From Herbidospora yilanensis (lineage in GTDB: Bacteria > Actinomycetota > Actinomycetes > Streptosporangiales > Streptosporangiaceae), in assembly GCF_001570565.1 (NCBI RefSeq), contig NZ_BBXE01000024.1, forward strand, positions 130,653-194,652: DNA of 64,000 nucleotides, written 5' to 3'. Below are positions 60,730 to 64,000 of this stretch, piece by piece (position 1 is the stretch's first letter; the number at the start of each line of letters is the position of its first letter). The notes below the pieces were generated by a model. That model was not told where the DNA came from, searched no databases, and was given only the letters and a program-made list of their open reading frames with translations. The translations under genes were made by a program, and so were the position numbers.

Positions 60730-61799
60730 GCGACCGCCTCGTCGTAGAGGCGCGCGACGTGGCGGAGCCGCTCGGCGATCTCGGCCTGGTCGTCGGCCAC
60801 CGGCTCGCCCGGCGTCGCGACCCGCAGCGCGGCCCGCACCGACTCGATGCCGCCCAGGTCGTCGCGGACGACGCGGCCCAGCGCGTCGAGGTGGCCCAGG
60901 TCGTGGGCCTCACGGCGGCACAGGTGGGACAACTCGCAGGCCGACAGGCACTGCGGGGCGTAGCGCGCCGGGACGGCGGCCACGGCGGCCTCGATCTGGG
61001 CCGGCGACAACGCGTCGAGGTCGAGGCTGAGGTTCTCGGGCAGCCGGTCGAGGATCGTGTCGATCCGGGTCAGCCGGGAGAGCTGGCGGGCGAGTGTGAC
61101 GAGCTGGTGGCGGACGTCGACCGTGGTCGCCGTCGGCTCGTTGGTGAAGTCGCGCGGGCAGACCAGGATCACGTCGTGGGAGACCAGGTCGCGGCCGACG
61201 AGCTCGCGCAGGGCGTGGACGTAGACCGCCGCCTCGCGCGCCGCCGCCGACACCTTCGGGGTGTCGGCCTGGTCGTCGACGATCGCGAACGACTTGATCG
61301 CCACGATGTGGAACACGCCGCCGAGCTGGAAGGCGATGACGTCGGGCTCCAGGTAGACCTGCGCGCCCGCGACGTCGAGCCGCAGCAGCGGCCGGTCGAG
61401 GATCGTCGCCCGGCCGCGGCCCTCGGCAGTCTGTCGGATGACGCGGCGGGTGTGCCCGTGGCGCGCCACCTGGCCCTCGTTCCCTCCGGCGTCTTCGAGG
61501 TTGACGTAACCGGCCTCCTCGATCGGCAGGTCGAGCAGGGTGCGCAGCAGCCGCAGCAGGTGGGCCGCGCCGTTGGCCTTCACCAGGTCGGTGAACTGCT
61601 GGTTGCGCTGGATCGCGAACGGCGACTGGCCCCACCGGTCGTCGAACCGCAGCCGCCGCATCAGCCGGGGCTTGTCGATCGCCGCCGCGTCGAGGACCGC
61701 CCGCCGGTCGCACGCCGGGTTCGCCGCCAGGGCCGCGATGCTGCGCGCGTTGTGGTCCTGCCCCGGGGTGCCGCCCCGGATGGCGTCGAGCCGGTTCAT
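60726..61799 (-). CDS. Cas4/RecB-like Fe-S protein with degenerate nuclease motif
   Basis: A 357-residue protein. An N-terminal Cys (ANPACDRRAVLDAAAIDK, Cys30) and a C-terminal CLSACELSHLC triplet (near 281-291) give the four-Cys layout of [4Fe-4S] clusters in Cas4 and AddB-type nucleases. The central beta region reads LEPDVIAFQLGGVFHIVAIK, resembling the D...(D/E)xK nuclease core, but the acid two before Lys is Ala. A QxxxY-like EAAVYVHAL helix follows. It may be a DNA-binding or inactivated nuclease. ATG at 61799 overlaps the previous stop, and the 3' end overlaps the next start. Confidence 0.65.
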   Translation of the reverse strand: MNRLDAIRGGTPGQDHNARSIAALAANPACDRRAVLDAAAIDKPRLMRRLRFDDRWGQSPFAIQRNQQFTDLVKANGAAHLLRLLRTLLDLPIEEAGYVNLEDAGGNEGQVARHGHTRRVIRQTAEGRGRATILDRPLLRLDVAGAQVYLEPDVIAFQLGGVFHIVAIKSFAIVDDQADTPKVSAAAREAAVYVHALRELVGRDLVSHDVILVCPRDFTNEPTATTVDVRHQLVTLARQLSRLTRIDTILDRLPENLSLDLDALSPAQIEAAVAAVPARYAPQCLSACELSHLCRREAHDLGHLDALGRVVRDDLGGIESVRAALRVATPGEPVADDQAEIAERLRHVARLYDEAVA

Positions 61800-62545
61800 G
61801 CGGACCTCACCGTCCTGATTCCCGAACCGAAGAGCCGCTCGACCGGTCCGAGCCGGTCGGTCGCCCGCGCGGCCGCCTCCCGCCTGTCCATCTGATCCCT
61901 CTCCTGGTGTACGGCCAGCTCCGCCCCCGCCGCGGCGATCACCTTGGCCGGATCGGCCGGTCCGAAGCCGTCGCCGGCCCCCGGGATGTTCTGCGCGAGC
62001 TGCCCCAGCAGCCGGAACGCGCCCGGTGAGACGTCGTCGAGCCGCATCAGGTGTTCGGCGAGCCGGACGGCCGAGGTCAGGAAGTCGGTGCGCGGGCTCA
62101 GCGGCCCGATGATCCGCTGGGGCAGCGCCCACGTGCTGAGCGCCAGTAAACCTCGGGCCGGGGACAGCAGTTCGGAGGTCAGCGCCGCGCACAGGTAGTA
62201 GGGCCGGGCGCCGGGCGCCGACCGGTAGGACTTCTCCTCGTCCCGCCGGAGGCTGGTGAGCTGGGTGTTGGCCATCTGGCCGCCGAAGAACGACTCGTCG
62301 ACCGCGACGATCATCCTCGCGGCGGTGGGGGCGCCGAGCAGGGTCAGCGCCCGGTGGACCTGTTCGCGTACCGGAACCAGGGGGGGCTGGGTGGCGGGCT
62401 GCTCGACCTCGGCGTCCCACTGACGCTCGGCCTCCCGCAGCCGGGCCCGCAGCGCCCGCGCCTCGGCGTGCCGCCCGGCCGCCGTCGCCTGCCGGATGGC
62501 TTTCCTCAGCTTCCCCATCTGTGCTTCCAGCCCGTCCAGATCCAC
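61796..62545 (-). CDS. Coiled-coil protein, first gene of the four-gene operon
   Basis: A 249-residue soluble protein. Residues about 5-50 form a charged helical/coiled-coil segment (LEAQMGKLRKAIRQATAAG, then ARALRARLREAERQW). The rest has FFGGQMANTQLTSLRRDEEK and RPYYLCAALTSELLSPARGL, which I cannot assign. GTG at 62545 is chosen with AAGGTGCGGAAAC upstream; an in-frame ATG at 62572 is possible. It is coupled to the Cas4-like gene by a 4-bp overlap, and its promoter region carries three phased TTCCAG repeats. Confidence 0.65.
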   Translation of the reverse strand: MDLDGLEAQMGKLRKAIRQATAAGRHAEARALRARLREAERQWDAEVEQPATQPPLVPVREQVHRALTLLGAPTAARMIVAVDESFFGGQMANTQLTSLRRDEEKSYRSAPGARPYYLCAALTSELLSPARGLLALSTWALPQRIIGPLSPRTDFLTSAVRLAEHLMRLDDVSPGAFRLLGQLAQNIPGAGDGFGPADPAKVIAAAGAELAVHQERDQMDRREAAARATDRLGPVERLFGSGIRTVRSA

Positions 62546-62586
62546 GTTTCCGCACCTTAACAGCGGGCCCACGGAAAGCCAAGCTA

Positions 62587-62626
62587 TTCCAGTTGCTTCC
62601 AGTAATTTCCAGCATTACATTTCCAC
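62587..62626. repeat. TTCCAG direct repeats phased at 10 bp
   Basis: TTCCAG occurs at 62587, 62597 and 62607, exactly 10 bp apart (one helical turn), with TTCCAC at 62621. On the minus strand these are CTGGAA repeats 42-81 bp upstream of the operon's first gene, and they also lie 34 bp before the divergent gene at 62660. This is the form of an iteron or of a regulator that binds head-to-tail. Confidence 0.75.
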
Positions 62627-62659
62627 AACCGAAGACACCCGCGAGAAGAGAGACGACCC

Positions 62660-63460
62660 ATGAGCCGCTGCCGCCCCCCGTTATCCCGGGCCGAACTCGA
62701 CGCCCGGCTCGACGAGCGGATCGACACCCGCCCCGACGGAGACGCCGTGACGTGGTCGGTGGTCGTGCCGCCCGCCTGCCGCGCCGCCCACGCGCGGGCC
62801 GACCGCTTCCGCGTCAAGGTCGGCAGCGTGTCGGGCTACCGCCCCTCGGTCGACCCGGCCTACGTGCTGCAGCGTGCCCTCCTCCAGCCCGCCGGCGGGC
62901 GGGTGGCCGCGCTCCGGTCCGGGATCATCCGCATGTACGCTGGCCGGCAGGACATCGGCGGCGCCCGCGTGCCGGCCTGGCTGCAGGCGGTCATGGACGA
63001 TCGCTGGGCCCTGGTCGACGGGGAGTGGCGCGCACTCGACCCCGGCCGGCTGGCCGACGCCCTGGCCCGCGTCCGCCCGCTCTTCGTTCCCGGCTGGGAC
63101 CTGCCCGCCTGGCACCCGGGGGAGTCGCCCCGCGTCTACGCGGCCAACGCCGGCAACCTCCGCCCCGACCTGCTCGCCCTGCCCGGCGGCGACCTCGGCG
63201 ACCTCCTGACCGCGCGGGGCGACCTGGTGTACGTGACCACGGCCGCCGGTCTCGGCCCGGTCGTGACCTCTGCGGTGAGGGCCGCCCGCGGCCGGTTCCC
63301 GGGCGGGGCGCGCCCCGCCCGGGTGGTCTTCGTCGTCCTGTCGGTCACCCCGGTGCCGCCGGAGCGGCTGTTCCCGCTGGTCCGGATGTCGCTCGCGGAC
63401 GCCGCCCGGACGCTCGGCGATCTCGGGGTGGGCGTCGAGGTCGTCGTACACCGCCCATAA
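62660..63460 (+). CDS. Unknown protein divergent from the four-gene operon
   Basis: A 266-residue soluble protein rich in Ala, Arg and Val. I do not recognise it. Segments such as RVPAWLQAVMDDRWALVDGE, FVPGWDLPAWHPGESPRVYA and ARVVFVVLSVTPVPPERLF suggest an alpha/beta fold. No signal peptide. It shares the TTCCAG-bearing intergenic region with the helicase operon, so it may be co-regulated and part of the same system. A GAGA-type ribosome site precedes the ATG. Confidence 0.6.
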   Translation: MSRCRPPLSRAELDARLDERIDTRPDGDAVTWSVVVPPACRAAHARADRFRVKVGSVSGYRPSVDPAYVLQRALLQPAGGRVAALRSGIIRMYAGRQDIGGARVPAWLQAVMDDRWALVDGEWRALDPGRLADALARVRPLFVPGWDLPAWHPGESPRVYAANAGNLRPDLLALPGGDLGDLLTARGDLVYVTTAAGLGPVVTSAVRAARGRFPGGARPARVVFVVLSVTPVPPERLFPLVRMSLADAARTLGDLGVGVEVVVHRP

Positions 63461-63481
63461 CCAGCCGATATAAGTGGATAT

Positions 63482-63502
63482 ACGCCCGCTATACGCGGGC
63501 GT
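63482..63502. repeat. Perfect hairpin between 63460 and 63538
   Basis: ACGCCCGC (63482-63489) and GCGGGCGT (63495-63502) around TATAC. It may terminate the gene at 62660 or be an operator of the small secreted pair. No T run follows. Confidence 0.4.
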
Positions 63503-63537
63503 GTCACTCTGGCGTCTCACCTCTGACGGGGGACCAG

Positions 63538-63774
63538 ATGAGAGAAAGAGCACAAGCGGGCCTGACCGCCGTCGCGCTGACGGTCGGGGCTCTCGGGGCA
63601 CTCAGCGCGCCCGCCGCCGCGGTCGAGCCGGTCGGCGGGGTCGTCATCGTCGGGATCAAGACCGACCCGACCAAATACCACCACGACCCCATCGCATGCG
63701 GGGACAACATGCACTGGGGCAATCCCTACTGCGCCGACGACATCGACGAGACCACACGCGGGGGCGCCGAATGA
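63538..63774 (+). CDS. Small secreted protein with NMHWGN motif (1)
   Basis: A 78-residue precursor. Signal peptide 1-28 (cleavage at APAAA-VEP), then a 50-residue mature peptide with two Cys (54, 65) flanking NMHWGN (57-62) and an acidic tail. GGGGGA precedes the ATG. The stop overlaps the start of the next small gene by 4 bp, and that protein ends with the same motif. I do not recognise the family. It may be a secreted factor or processed peptide. Confidence 0.65.
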   Translation: MRERAQAGLTAVALTVGALGALSAPAAAVEPVGGVVIVGIKTDPTKYHHDPIACGDNMHWGNPYCADDIDETTRGGAE

Positions 63775-63968
63775 ACCTGAAGCAGAGCCGCAAGGCCGTG
63801 GTGGTCGCCGCGCTGGCCGTGGGCGGGCTCGGGGTGTCCGGCACGTCCGCCCTCGCGGCGCCGGGGCCGCTGCCGCCTCCTCCGTGCGACTACGCTGTCG
63901 ACCCCGACGACTGCGTCGTCCCGCCGGACCCCAACATGCACTGGGGTAACGAGCCTCCCAGCGACTGA
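63771..63968 (+). CDS. Small secreted protein with NMHWGN motif (2)
   Basis: A 65-residue precursor. Signal peptide 1-30 (cleavage near ALAA-PGP), then a 35-residue mature peptide with Pro-rich start (GPLPPPP), two Cys (39, 48), several Asp, and NMHWGN at 55-60 followed by EPPSD. It is translationally coupled to the upstream gene (ATGA). The two mature peptides share the NMHWGN motif and a Cys pair but little else, so they are diverged partners, not a recent copy. Confidence 0.65.
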   Translation: MNLKQSRKAVVVAALAVGGLGVSGTSALAAPGPLPPPPCDYAVDPDDCVVPPDPNMHWGNEPPSD

Positions 63969-64000
63969 TGTCGGCGTGCGTGTCACGGAGTCCCATTCCT

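Noticed and set aside
57983-62545. Complete CRISPR-Cas or named AddAB/AdnAB system
   Set aside because: No Cas1, Cas2 or repeat array is present, and the helicase is far smaller than AdnA/AdnB or AddA; only the Fe-S layout is shared.

Overview
The window is about 72% G+C by impression and densely packed on both strands. It has many GTG/TTG starts, 4-bp ATGA stop/start overlaps, TetR/SDR/XRE pairs, a CBM2-GH48 cellulase and a large NRPS. This points to a filamentous actinomycete, probably Streptosporangiales-like; the genus cannot be fixed from the sequence alone. I saw no tRNA, rRNA, CRISPR array, insertion sequence or phage gene.

Layout. 1-5.1 kb: a DUF1326/DUF2182 membrane operon, a 525-bp non-coding stretch with palindromes, a secreted Cys-repeat protein, two PAP2 phosphatases and small conserved proteins. 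5.2-16.2 kb: a phosphopantetheinyl transferase, SDR/epimerase enzymes, an ACT protein, DusB, two secreted proteins (one with a tandem repeat inside its signal peptide), a Ski2-like DUF3516 helicase, an orphan histidine kinase and an XRE/SDR pair. 16.2-27.5 kb: a TetR/MFS efflux pair with a clear operator, two lipoproteins (one a PHM-like copper monooxygenase), a YibE/F membrane protein, a sulfotransferase, a glycosidase-like propeller, a TIGR03118 protein and 6-phosphogluconate dehydrogenase.

27.7-43.2 kb is a compact NRPS gene cluster. Two translationally coupled synthetases (A-T-C-T-C-A-T, then C-A-T-TE-MFS) are flanked on the opposite strand by two stand-alone condensation proteins. By-eye specificity codes suggest Gly, (no A domain), Gly, Asp-like. 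The thioesterase has Cys in place of the usual Ser, an exporter is fused to the C terminus of the last synthetase, and one A domain carries an in-frame 69-bp tandem repeat. The PPTase at 5.2 kb could activate the carrier domains.

43.2-57 kb: a secreted CBM2/Calx-beta/GH48 cellulase, then a Nudix-HTH regulator, a VWA protein and a divergent PurA paralogue in a row. These are followed by an S41 peptidase, a TetR/SDR pair with twin operators, endonuclease V, and a TetR-controlled molybdenum hydroxylase with fused Fe-S and Mo subunits plus an FAD subunit.

57.98-62.55 kb (minus strand) is a four-gene, fully overlapping operon: a coiled-coil protein, a Cas4/RecB-like Fe-S protein, an unknown protein and an SF1 helicase. 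It is preceded by 10-bp-phased TTCCAG repeats. This is the best candidate here for an undescribed DNA-processing or defence system. The window ends with two coupled, tiny secreted proteins that share an NMHWGN motif.
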